NCBI GenBank assembly: GCA_910584945.1
Contig: CAJUDY010000074.1
Coordinates: 1-8,968, forward strand
Length of the DNA: 8,968 bases
From: an uncultured Lachnospiraceae bacterium
GTDB lineage: Bacteria > Bacillota > Clostridia > Lachnospirales > Lachnospiraceae
Direction of reading: 5' to 3'
In this document: positions 1 through 6,238 of the stretch, piece after piece
Layout of the letters: each line of letters opens with the position of its first letter
Position numbering within the stretch: the first letter of the stretch is position 1
The notes under the pieces: generated by a model
Database searches by the model: none
Told to the model about the DNA's origin: nothing
Seen by the model: the letters and a program-made list of their open reading frames with translations, nothing else
Translations under genes and position numbers: made by a program

Positions 1-203
1 AATGTGTCCTCAACATTTCTGCTATGTTGGATATGTCAAGCCCGGCTGTATCCCACCACCTCCGTCCATTGAAGAACAGCGGCTTGATTGTCTGCCGCCG
101 TGAGGGAAAAGAAGTTTACTACCGCGCCGCAGATACGGAACAAGGACGCCTTCTGCACCAGATGATTGAACAGGTTATGGAAATCACCTGCCCTGAATTG
201 TGA
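1..203 (+). CDS. ArsR-family transcriptional repressor, C-terminal part (cut by window edge)
   Basis: The frame that starts at base 3 is open to the TGA at 201-203 and gives 66 residues. They contain a winged-helix HTH: the recognition-helix stretch SSPAVSHHLRPLKNSGLI is followed by a wing, CRREGKEVYYRA, and then an amphipathic C-terminal helix. This is the usual C-terminal half of an ArsR/SmtB repressor of about 100 residues, so the N-terminal helices and start lie outside the window. ArsR proteins are dimeric repressors that leave DNA on binding metal or another signal. The metal ligands cannot be judged from this fragment; a CP pair near the end (ITCPEL) is the only visible cysteine feature there. 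The AraC-type gene follows after 10 bases, so the two are probably cotranscribed. Confidence 0.85.
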   Translation, partial: CVLNISAMLDMSSPAVSHHLRPLKNSGLIVCRREGKEVYYRAADTEQGRLLHQMIEQVMEITCPEL

Positions 204-213
204 GGTCTGTCCT

Positions 214-1122
214 ATGAATGAAGAATTGCTGAAAATACGAAAAGATGTGGAACGGCTTCACCCATCAAGTGCAAACGAAATCATTCCGCTTTATCCTGGT
301 ATAGAATTATGTTATCTGACCTTATCATCCGATCCGCTTTCCGTACAGCATGAAGCCCTGCCGCATATCATTCAGATTAACTATTGTAAAGCCGGACAGA
401 TGGTATGGGAAATGAAAAACGGGAACCGTATTTATCTGAATCCGGGTGATTTTTCCCTGCATACCATGAAAGCCTGTACGGATTCCGTGCTTCGCTTTCC
501 AAGCGGTATCTACCAGGGGCTTACTATCTGCATAGATTTACAGGAAACCGTCAAAAATCCTCCGGAACTGTTGAGAGACAGCCGTATTTTTGAAACCATA
601 TTGCCAGAAAAATTCTGTCAGAATGACAGTCCGATTTTTCTTGCGGGAAATGAGCAGACGGAACCTATTTTTTCTGCATTTTATAACCAGCCGGAAGAAT
701 GGAAGCTGTTCTATCAGAAAATAAAGACCCTGGAATTGCTTCTTTATCTTGGTAAAGCAAAACTCATGCCAAAGCAGCGATTATCCGAATATCAATCTGA
801 ACAGATAAACATTGTCCGGAAAATCCATGAACAGCTGACACAGCATATAGAGCAGCGAATCACAATAGATGAACTTTCCAGACAATATTTAATCAATCCA
901 ACTACTTTGAAAGCCTCCTTTAAAGCCATTTATGGAACTTCCATCGCCGCCCACATCAAAGAGCACCGCATGGAAGAAGCCGCCAGAATGCTGCGGAAAT
1001 CAGGAATGAGCATAGCCGAAATCGCAAAAGCTGTCGGTTATGACAGCCAGAGCAAATTCACCTCAGCGTTTAAAGCATTTTTTCAATGTCTCCCAACCGA
1101 ATACCGAAAGCGGCATCTTTGA
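214..1122 (+). CDS. AraC-family transcriptional regulator
   Basis: This 302-residue protein has an N-terminal cupin-like sensing region (about 20-190; GxxxWEMKNGNRIYLNPGDFSL is typical of AraC ligand-binding barrels). The C-terminal part, about 205-302, is a double HTH AraC/XylS DNA-binding domain. Recognisable pieces of that domain are ITIDELSRQYLINPTTLKASFK and the signature MSIAEIAKAVGYDSQSKFTSAFKAF, ending in PTEYRKRHL. I chose ATG 214 over a start at 166 because GAGG lies at 202-205, 8 bases upstream, and because the longer form would overlap the ArsR gene by 38 bases. It probably forms a transcription unit with the ArsR-type gene. Its target is not evident: the DNA downstream belongs to a convergent operon with an unrelated apparent role. 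The inducer is unknown. Confidence 0.9.
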   Translation: MNEELLKIRKDVERLHPSSANEIIPLYPGIELCYLTLSSDPLSVQHEALPHIIQINYCKAGQMVWEMKNGNRIYLNPGDFSLHTMKACTDSVLRFPSGIYQGLTICIDLQETVKNPPELLRDSRIFETILPEKFCQNDSPIFLAGNEQTEPIFSAFYNQPEEWKLFYQKIKTLELLLYLGKAKLMPKQRLSEYQSEQINIVRKIHEQLTQHIEQRITIDELSRQYLINPTTLKASFKAIYGTSIAAHIKEHRMEEAARMLRKSGMSIAEIAKAVGYDSQSKFTSAFKAFFQCLPTEYRKRHL

Positions 1123-1132
1123 CCGGAACTCC

Positions 1133-1744
1133 TTATGCTTCATCAAAAATGCCCTTCAGCTTTAAGAGCAGAAGCTCTCCCACAGTCACCGCATCCTCAA
1201 TGGTCAGATAATGATCTGCGCTTTTGCTTACCAGGAGCTTCCCGGATGCCTCAAACTCATCATCCGCAAACCAGACCTTCAGCCAGATGGGATAGCGGGG
1301 CAGAAAGGGAATTACCGCACACAAATCCGCCCTTTCTTCTACAAGCTGTGCTCCAAGCCTTTCGCATACCCTGCAAAGCTGCTCCTGGGTCATTCCTGCC
1401 AGAAAGCCTCCAAGCGCCCTTTCCATATCATGGTCAAATTTCGTTCCCCGGATAAGCCCATCCTTTAATGCTCCAAAGGAAACCATTTCCTGGGAGACTT
1501 CCGTTCCATCCGCCAGGTCCAGATAATGCAGGATCACCAGCTGCTGCCATTCATCAATCCACGGTTGGAATTTACACTCCGGAAAGGCAATCTGAATCCT
1601 CTGAGCTAAGCTCTGCAATTCAAAATAAGACTTGTCCTTATGAAATACCGCACCGCTCTTCTGGGCAATCTCCTCCGGTGCATGAACGCATATGCGTTCT
1701 TTTGCAGATAGCAGCATCTGTTGAAATGCCCGGTTATCCAGCAT
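1133..1744 (-). CDS. DUF3786-like protein, last gene of the operon
   Basis: This 203-residue soluble protein has no signal peptide or membrane segment. I place it in the DUF3786 family from memory of its typical blocks: ILHYLDLADG (about 71-80), a G-rich middle (about 91-116), FLPRYPIWLKVWFADDEFEAS (about 147-167) and YLTIEDAVTVGELL near the end. In other anaerobes DUF3786 can be attached to or encoded near corrinoid/Fe-S proteins of the acetyl-CoA pathway, but its biochemical role is not established. The start at 1744 has GGAGG 9 bases upstream and overlaps the end of CooC-type gene 3 by 11 bases, so translation is coupled to that ATPase. It shares the Phe/Trp-x2-Asp/Glu-Glu-Phe block with the paralogue at 2704-3399 but is otherwise quite diverged. 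The gene ends 10 bases from the convergent AraC gene, with no clear terminator. Confidence 0.8.
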   Translation of the reverse strand: MLDNRAFQQMLLSAKERICVHAPEEIAQKSGAVFHKDKSYFELQSLAQRIQIAFPECKFQPWIDEWQQLVILHYLDLADGTEVSQEMVSFGALKDGLIRGTKFDHDMERALGGFLAGMTQEQLCRVCERLGAQLVEERADLCAVIPFLPRYPIWLKVWFADDEFEASGKLLVSKSADHYLTIEDAVTVGELLLLKLKGIFDEA

Positions 1745-2516
1745 GAGCTGGTGCCTCCTTTCCCCTGTCGCATTTTTCCAGAAAATCGGCCAGACGGATT
1801 ATTGCCGGATAGCCGTTTGAAAGTTCTGTTCCCTGTAATCCCGCAGATGCAATACTCTTTTCTGCAGATATCTCACATAGAATCTCCACACGTTCACATA
1901 CATTCTTCTTCATCCATTCCCGGTTTTCCTCATCCACTTTATTGAACACCAGATAGACAGGTTTCCCGATGCTTGTGCCCAGTTCAGAAACTTTCCCTGT
2001 CAATGTCAGAGATTCATAGGAAGGCTCTACCACCATAAGGATCAAATCCACACCGTTATCAATTCCCCGGCCAAAATGTTCAATCCCGGCCTCCATATCG
2101 ATCAGTGCATATTCCCCCTTGGAAAGTACTAGATGTTCTATGAACTGGGTGAGTACATTCCCCATCGTACAGGCGCATCCCTCATTGGCTGTATGGATCT
2201 TCCCACTGGACATCAGCTTTACACCGTCCTTTTCAGAATAATATCCTTCTGGTATGTCCTGAATCTCCCATGTTTCATGAAAAAACTGGTGCGTAAAATT
2301 GGACAGCATCATATCCTGCATCGCTTTTTGTTTTCCGCCAAAATAAGCGGTAAAATCCAAAGGCAGGTCCACGCCCAGCTGCCTGCTCAATCCATAATTG
2401 GATTCATCTGAATCAATGACAAGAACCTTTCTGCCTCTCCTCGCTAATTCTTTTGCCAGCAAAGTTGTAACTGTACTTTTCCCACTTCCACCTTTTCCAC
2501 ATATTGCTACTTTCAT
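1734..2516 (-). CDS. CooC-type P-loop ATPase 3 (metallocofactor maturation ATPase)
   Basis: This is a 260-residue SIMIBI/MinD-class ATPase. The deviant Walker A motif GKGGSGKST is at 7-15, and the Walker B-like block YALIDMEAGIEHFGR is at about 136-150. A Cys-x-Cys motif, GCACTMGN (C114, C116), matches in place the metal-binding C-x-C of CooC. CooC couples ATP-driven dimerisation to nickel delivery into CO dehydrogenase; the metal and client here are unknown. After strand 2 it reads VIDSDESNYGL, where the second copy has DADPDAN and the first DADANSN, so it belongs to a different subgroup. I prefer the second of two nearby ATGs (2516, not 2522): AGGAGG is 7 bases from it but only 1 base from the first. 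A 181-base structured gap precedes it, and the DUF3786-like gene overlaps its 3' end. Confidence 0.88.
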   Translation of the reverse strand: MKVAICGKGGSGKSTVTTLLAKELARRGRKVLVIDSDESNYGLSRQLGVDLPLDFTAYFGGKQKAMQDMMLSNFTHQFFHETWEIQDIPEGYYSEKDGVKLMSSGKIHTANEGCACTMGNVLTQFIEHLVLSKGEYALIDMEAGIEHFGRGIDNGVDLILMVVEPSYESLTLTGKVSELGTSIGKPVYLVFNKVDEENREWMKKNVCERVEILCEISAEKSIASAGLQGTELSNGYPAIIRLADFLEKCDRGKEAPAHAG

Positions 2517-2522
2517 CTTCAT

Positions 2523-2703
2523 TCCTCCTATAAAAGTCGCTGCGCGACAGCACTAAAGGGTAAAGCTTCTTCGACACACCGGTAATGAGAGAAACTTTTA
2601 TTTGAAAAAGCACTCATAAAAGTTCCTCTCGTGCGCCTTTGCAGCTTTACCGTCCAGCAGAAATTTTTTCTAATAAATACTTAACATTTCTTAGCTGGAC
2701 TGG
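2523..2703 (-). repeat. Structured intergenic block of nested inverted repeats inside the operon
   Basis: This gap lies between the first DUF3786-like gene and CooC-type gene 3 and has no convincing ORF. It holds three inverted repeats. (C) GTCCAGC at 2652-2658 pairs with GCTGGAC at 2694-2700, and AGAAAT 2659-2664 pairs with ATTTCT 2686-2691, leaving a 2-base bulge. (B) GGTAAAGCT at 2559-2567 pairs with AGCTTTACC at 2643-2651. Nested inside B, GAGAGAAACTTTTA at 2587-2600 pairs with TAAAAGTTCCTCTC at 2617-2630 with one mismatch. (A) A small hairpin, GTCGC/GCGAC, is at 2536-2548, just upstream of the CooC-type 3 ribosome site. No U-tract follows, so it is not a standard terminator. It may be an mRNA processing or stability element, a cis-regulatory RNA or a dispersed palindromic repeat. 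Confidence 0.65.
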
Positions 2704-3399
2704 TTATAATTGTTTTTCGATTGCACAAAATGTATGGATACAGATTTCTCCTATCTCTGCCAAATCATAGGCCCCAAATGCAGCCGGAAAATTACTGGAA
2801 AACAAAATTTGCGAAGATGCCGGGAATTCTTCGTCGCCTTCCCAGAAAATAAACCGCAGATACAATTCCTCAAACAATTCCAGTTCGTATCCAATATCCC
2901 CCAGGTGTACTGGGACCGCACCTGTACATTCCATAATTTCTTTAAATTTTTTCAGTCTGCTCCCAAACTTACGGTTCATTCTTGTGATACATCTGCCTTG
3001 AAACTGCCGGGCATATAAATCTCCAAGCGGAAGCTCTTTGTAAGAGCGGAATTCTCCATTATGAGGAAATACGCTGGCATTTAAAAGGTATCTTAAAACA
3101 AGTATTTTGGCATAGATATCTTCTTCCAACGGATAATAGGTACTCGTCTCTGTCTCCAGATTTCCATGTCTGACCTCAAAGTCCGGATAATGGATATAAT
3201 AAAGGCTCCCCATGAACATGAACACAAATTCCTGCTCTGCAAGGTTATACACAATCCCTAATCTTGTACTAATGCTGACAGGATCAGACATCTTAAATTT
3301 CTCCATGTAATATTCATAGGGCATCCGCTCCATGTTATCTTTCGCATATGCTATTTTCTTTCCATGTCCTCCAAGGACAGTTTGCACATCATCTGCCAT
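2704..3399 (-). CDS. DUF3786-like protein, first copy
   Basis: This 231-residue soluble protein resembles DUF3786 through an LRYLLNAS block (about 102-109), a G/L-rich middle and the C-terminal stretch LRFIFWEGDEEFPASSQILF (about 181-200). That stretch parallels KVWFADDEFEASGKLL in the last gene of the operon. The middle has SYKELPLGDLYARQFQGRC (about 119-137). Cysteines are few (C137, C158, C220, C225) and do not form a ferredoxin-type cluster motif, so the Fe-S domain fused to some family members is absent. The start at 3399 has GGAGG 7 bases upstream, inside the last codons of CooC-type gene 2. Only 2 bases separate that gene's stop from this ATG, which implies translational coupling. An in-frame start at 3459 is possible but lies inside CooC-type gene 2. 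A partner or client-specific role beside the ATPase is inferred. Confidence 0.82.
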   Translation of the reverse strand: MADDVQTVLGGHGKKIAYAKDNMERMPYEYYMEKFKMSDPVSISTRLGIVYNLAEQEFVFMFMGSLYYIHYPDFEVRHGNLETETSTYYPLEEDIYAKILVLRYLLNASVFPHNGEFRSYKELPLGDLYARQFQGRCITRMNRKFGSRLKKFKEIMECTGAVPVHLGDIGYELELFEELYLRFIFWEGDEEFPASSQILFSSNFPAAFGAYDLAEIGEICIHTFCAIEKQL

Positions 3400-3401
3400 A
3401 T

Positions 3402-4163
3402 TTACACCTCCATCCGTTTTATAATTTCTTTTACTTCCTGTATCAGCTCTCTGCTGCAATCGTATGGAGACAAACCCATACGGTCTGCACGGAGGATATC
3501 CGGATTGTAATGAATAAAGCCCAGAAAATCTTCCTCCGGTATTTTTTCCCGGATGAAAATTTCATCCTGTTCATCCCTTACCTTACTGGCAACCACCCTC
3601 ACCTGCTGCACGCCCAGGCCAAGGGCAAGACGCTTTACATTGCGGTAAGTCTGTATACTCCGGGCACCAGGCTCAATTACAACAATAAACTGCTCCATGC
3701 CGGATGTTGTCCCACGGGCCAGATGTTCCAGTCCTGCTTCCATGTCAAGAATCACCACGTCCTTCCGGTGCAGCACCAGATTGCTGATAATCCGTTTTAA
3801 TATCACATTTTCAGGACACACACAGCCACCACCGGCTGTGTCCACCGTACCAAGAAGCAGCAGCCGGACACCGTTATACAGCTTTCCGTACTTATCCGGA
3901 ATGTCACTGACTTTGGGGTTCAGAACATAAAACGTATTATCTTTATCTGCCCCTGTCCGTTCTTCAATCATTTTTCTCATTTTGGAAATCGGAATAATCG
4001 AATCAACGACCTCTTCCGGAAAGCCAAGAGCCAGCCCCAGATTTGCGTCCGGATCTGCGTCGGCAGCCAGTACATTTCTTCCCTCTTCCGCAAAAATCCT
4101 TGCCAGTGTTGCTGCAAAAGAAGTTTTCCCAACACCGCCTTTTCCTGTTACTGCTATTTTCAT
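3402..4163 (-). CDS. CooC-type P-loop ATPase 2
   Basis: This is a 253-residue SIMIBI ATPase with the deviant Walker A GKGGVGKTS at 7-15 and the switch region AADADPDANLGLALG at about 33-47. It has a Cys-x-Cys motif, GGCVCPENV (C114, C116), and a Walker B-like stretch, VVILDMEAGLEHLARG. These are the features of CooC/AcsF-type nickel-insertion ATPases, which act as cytoplasmic ATP-gated dimers with a metal bridged by the C-x-C pairs. Motif order and length fit the family (about 250-270). ATG 4163 follows AAGGAG at a good distance. It lies 12 bases after the zinc-ribbon gene and 2 bases before the DUF3786-like gene, so these three seem to form one translational block. The metal and target enzyme cannot be read from sequence. 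Confidence 0.9.
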   Translation of the reverse strand: MKIAVTGKGGVGKTSFAATLARIFAEEGRNVLAADADPDANLGLALGFPEEVVDSIIPISKMRKMIEERTGADKDNTFYVLNPKVSDIPDKYGKLYNGVRLLLLGTVDTAGGGCVCPENVILKRIISNLVLHRKDVVILDMEAGLEHLARGTTSGMEQFIVVIEPGARSIQTYRNVKRLALGLGVQQVRVVASKVRDEQDEIFIREKIPEEDFLGFIHYNPDILRADRMGLSPYDCSRELIQEVKEIIKRMEV

Positions 4164-4175
4164 CTCGAACTCCTT

Positions 4176-4370
4176 TTATCCTTCCAAAAATTCCTTCAGA
4201 CTTACGCCCTCTGGTATGACATATCCGCATGCGGTGCAGGTGCTTTCTCCTACCGTTATGCCGTCCTTTAAGAACACTTCCAGTCCGTCCTCTTCCTTAC
4301 ATTCCGGACAGTCGATTTCTATAATTGTTTTTTTATTTCTTTCGTCCTGACAGTCTGCAAATACACTCAT
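4176..4370 (-). CDS. Small zinc-ribbon protein (64 aa)
   Basis: This 64-residue protein has two cysteine knuckles, CPEC (C21, C24) and CTACGY (C45, C48), separated by 20 residues. That is the classic four-cysteine zinc-ribbon or rubredoxin-like layout. An extra Cys is at position 7, in an N-terminal FADCQDERNKK stretch, and the C-terminus is short and acidic (EGVSLKEFLEG). The start at 4370 has AAAGGAG 9 bases upstream. No catalytic domain is present. In a metallocentre-maturation operon it could be an adaptor that holds Zn, Ni or Fe, or a docking factor for the VWA protein upstream or CooC-type ATPase 2 downstream; this is inference. It is certainly expressed in register with its neighbours if the operon is one transcript, and I found no named family for it. 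Confidence 0.8.
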   Translation of the reverse strand: MSVFADCQDERNKKTIIEIDCPECKEEDGLEVFLKDGITVGESTCTACGYVIPEGVSLKEFLEG

Positions 4371-4372
4371 TT

Positions 4373-4408
4373 TTACTTACTCCTTTTGTAACTGTTCAGT
4401 GCCTTCAC
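4373..4408 (-). other. Possible 11-codon mini-ORF ahead of the zinc-ribbon gene
   Basis: On the minus strand a strong ribosome site, AAAAGGAGGT, lies just after the VWA stop. It is followed 5 bases later by GTG and a short frame, VKALNSYKRSK (11 residues), ending in TAA 2 bases before the zinc-ribbon ATG. The second ribosome site, used by the zinc-ribbon gene, falls inside its last codons. This may be a leader peptide that couples translation between the two genes, or a chance frame around a duplicated ribosome site. The coding evidence is the ribosome site and spacing only. Confidence 0.3.
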
Positions 4409-4414
4409 AGTTAC
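4388..4414 (-). promoter_or_regulatory. Intra-operon hairpin between the VWA and zinc-ribbon genes
   Basis: A perfect 8-bp inverted repeat, GTAACTGT (4388-4395) and ACAGTTAC (4407-4414), has an 11-base loop. In the mRNA it touches the end of the AAAAGGAGGT ribosome site and covers the GTG of the mini-ORF. It has no U-tract, so it is more likely a translation or mRNA-stability element than a terminator. Such a stem could set different expression levels for the genes either side. Confidence 0.5.
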
Positions 4415-4422
4415 CTCCTTTT

Positions 4423-6234
4423 CTACTCTTCTTCCAGTTGTCTGCACAGATAGGCTCCTGCAACACGGGAAAAATTACGGATATCCCTGATATAGGCGAA
4501 ATCCTTTCCAAATATTCTCTTCTCTACAGCGGTATCTTCATAGTTCCCTGCAAAAATACCAAGAACAGAGATGCCAAGCGTCCTTGCCCTTCGTACTTCA
4601 AATGCTGTATCTTTCACCGCCTTTTCTCCTGTGTAATCCGCAGGCCGCCGGATGCCCGGACGCCTGACACTGATGTCACAGGGTTTTCCGTCGCCAAGCA
4701 GGATCAGAATCTTGTGGTTCTCCGGTCGGTCCAACAGGGAATCATACGCAGCTTTTACTGCCAGTCCGTCTCGATTATCTCCCGATGCACGGAATTCAAA
4801 AATTCTCTCATTTTTTTCTTTTCCGTCATCATAATCCCGAAAGCGGTGCATGACGGTATGATTCCAGAAAGTACAGTAGCTCACTACCCGGTGGGGGATT
4901 TCCACAAAGCTTAACGCTTCGCTGAGGATATACCCCTGTACCGCCACCTGCGACTGCCTTATCGCCTGTGAACCGCTGGAATCCAGCAGAATATCAACTA
5001 CAAATTCCGATGAACCGGAAGAAATCCTTTTGTCAAAAAGCTTTTCATCTTCCGTTCTCCCCAGCTTCCAGAGTCTTGCCGGCGCCAGCTGTCCGCTGAT
5101 GGAACGACAAAGGTCCTCCTGGCTTCTAAGAACCAACGTCTTTTTCAGCGTGTCTGCCAGAGCCTTGATGTTCCGTTTGATGATCCGGCTGTTGCTGTAA
5201 TAATACATCCTGTTTTTTTCAAACTGAAGCTGGTTGAAGCGATACTGGTTATTTACGATTACCGGGTCCTGCAGGATCCCCTTTGTATCATGCAGCAGAC
5301 AGTTGGCGTGTATCCCGGTACAGAGCCGGTTTCGCCTCTTTTCCTGTTCCAACGGAGACAAATAATTTTTCCCGTAGTTTAACGCCACATATTCCTGCAT
5401 CTTCTGCAGCGAAGCTTCATCTTCGATTTCGGAGTCTTCCTCTTCCTGCCTTACGGATTCGGCCGTATGCGTTCGCTTTTTCGGCTGTTTATCCCTGATC
5501 TGCAGGCTCATCATATCCTTGCCAAGTCCGGCCAGATACTTTTTAAGGATTTCCTCCATCTGCTCATCTGTCAGACATTCCTGCCATGCCGCGCTTGCCA
5601 GAGCATTTGGCGGAACCCGAAGCACCGTTTCCAGATTTCCATGCTGCTCTTCAAATTTTGTGTCAACGATCGTATTATAGATTTCTTCAATCTTGTTTAT
5701 GATATCCGCCGTATCTTTGGCATGTTCCAGAACTGCAATCTCCTTTGCCGTCTGTCTGACCGCATCCGGTATCGGACCCGATTGCCTTCCCAGATAATCT
5801 TTCATGATAAAAACCTTGACCTGGCCAAAAAAAGTCTTACATAAAACACGTTCTTCCTGCCTTAACAGATCTTCAAAGGCATTTTTTCGAATGTCCGCTG
5901 TCCCCGGACGCTCCTTTGCAGTCCTTGGATAAACTGCGGCGTCCACACAGAGCTGGGCCAGTTCCATAAGAGGTCTCTCCTGTGCCGACAGACAGGTCTT
6001 TTTCATCATATACAGCGCCAGTTCTTCGGAGTTAAAATACCGGGCAAACGCTCCCTGCTTCATGGCATCGTAAAGCACTGCAGATCTGGATCTTACAAAC
6101 GCCTTCACATCCGGTTTTACATCCAGCGTATAATCTCCGCTGATGGTCCAGAACAGATTTCGGATTCTGTTCTCAATCTCCAGACGGTGCTCTTCTGCCT
6201 CTTTCTCCGAAAACCGGTAAGATCGTTCTTTCAT
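4423..6234 (-). CDS. VWA-domain protein, NorD/CobT-like, partner of the MoxR ATPase
   Basis: This 603-residue protein has a mainly helical N-terminal region (about 1-250), an acidic, charged linker (RQEEEDSEIEDEA at about 262-274) and a central region rich in Lys/Arg and Tyr. A C-terminal von Willebrand A domain spans about 410-600. The MIDAS metal site is intact: DSSGS at 418-422, GDNRDG at about 485-490 and LLGDGKPCD at about 512-520. The GDGKPxD motif, the following GEKAVKDT and the arrangement are those of NorD/CobT-type VWA proteins, which work with MoxR-class AAA+ ATPases in metal insertion or enzyme activation. Start 6234 is chosen because GAGGGGTGA precedes it and the MoxR stop lies 4 bases upstream; a start at 6291 would overlap MoxR by 53 bases. 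No membrane segments are seen. The client is unknown. Confidence 0.88.
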   Translation of the reverse strand: MKERSYRFSEKEAEEHRLEIENRIRNLFWTISGDYTLDVKPDVKAFVRSRSAVLYDAMKQGAFARYFNSEELALYMMKKTCLSAQERPLMELAQLCVDAAVYPRTAKERPGTADIRKNAFEDLLRQEERVLCKTFFGQVKVFIMKDYLGRQSGPIPDAVRQTAKEIAVLEHAKDTADIINKIEEIYNTIVDTKFEEQHGNLETVLRVPPNALASAAWQECLTDEQMEEILKKYLAGLGKDMMSLQIRDKQPKKRTHTAESVRQEEEDSEIEDEASLQKMQEYVALNYGKNYLSPLEQEKRRNRLCTGIHANCLLHDTKGILQDPVIVNNQYRFNQLQFEKNRMYYYSNSRIIKRNIKALADTLKKTLVLRSQEDLCRSISGQLAPARLWKLGRTEDEKLFDKRISSGSSEFVVDILLDSSGSQAIRQSQVAVQGYILSEALSFVEIPHRVVSYCTFWNHTVMHRFRDYDDGKEKNERIFEFRASGDNRDGLAVKAAYDSLLDRPENHKILILLGDGKPCDISVRRPGIRRPADYTGEKAVKDTAFEVRRARTLGISVLGIFAGNYEDTAVEKRIFGKDFAYIRDIRNFSRVAGAYLCRQLEEE

Positions 6235-6238
6235 ACCG

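Noticed and set aside
2413..2613. 66-codon minus-strand frame across the structured gap into CooC-type gene 3
   Set aside because: It uses a different frame from the ATPase, and the peptide looks like a readout of the inverted repeats with no ribosome site.
2523..2703. Rho-independent terminator or separate promoter before CooC-type gene 3
   Set aside because: The stems are not followed by a U-run in the minus direction, and no good -35/-10 pair was seen, so I keep the eight genes as one probable operon.
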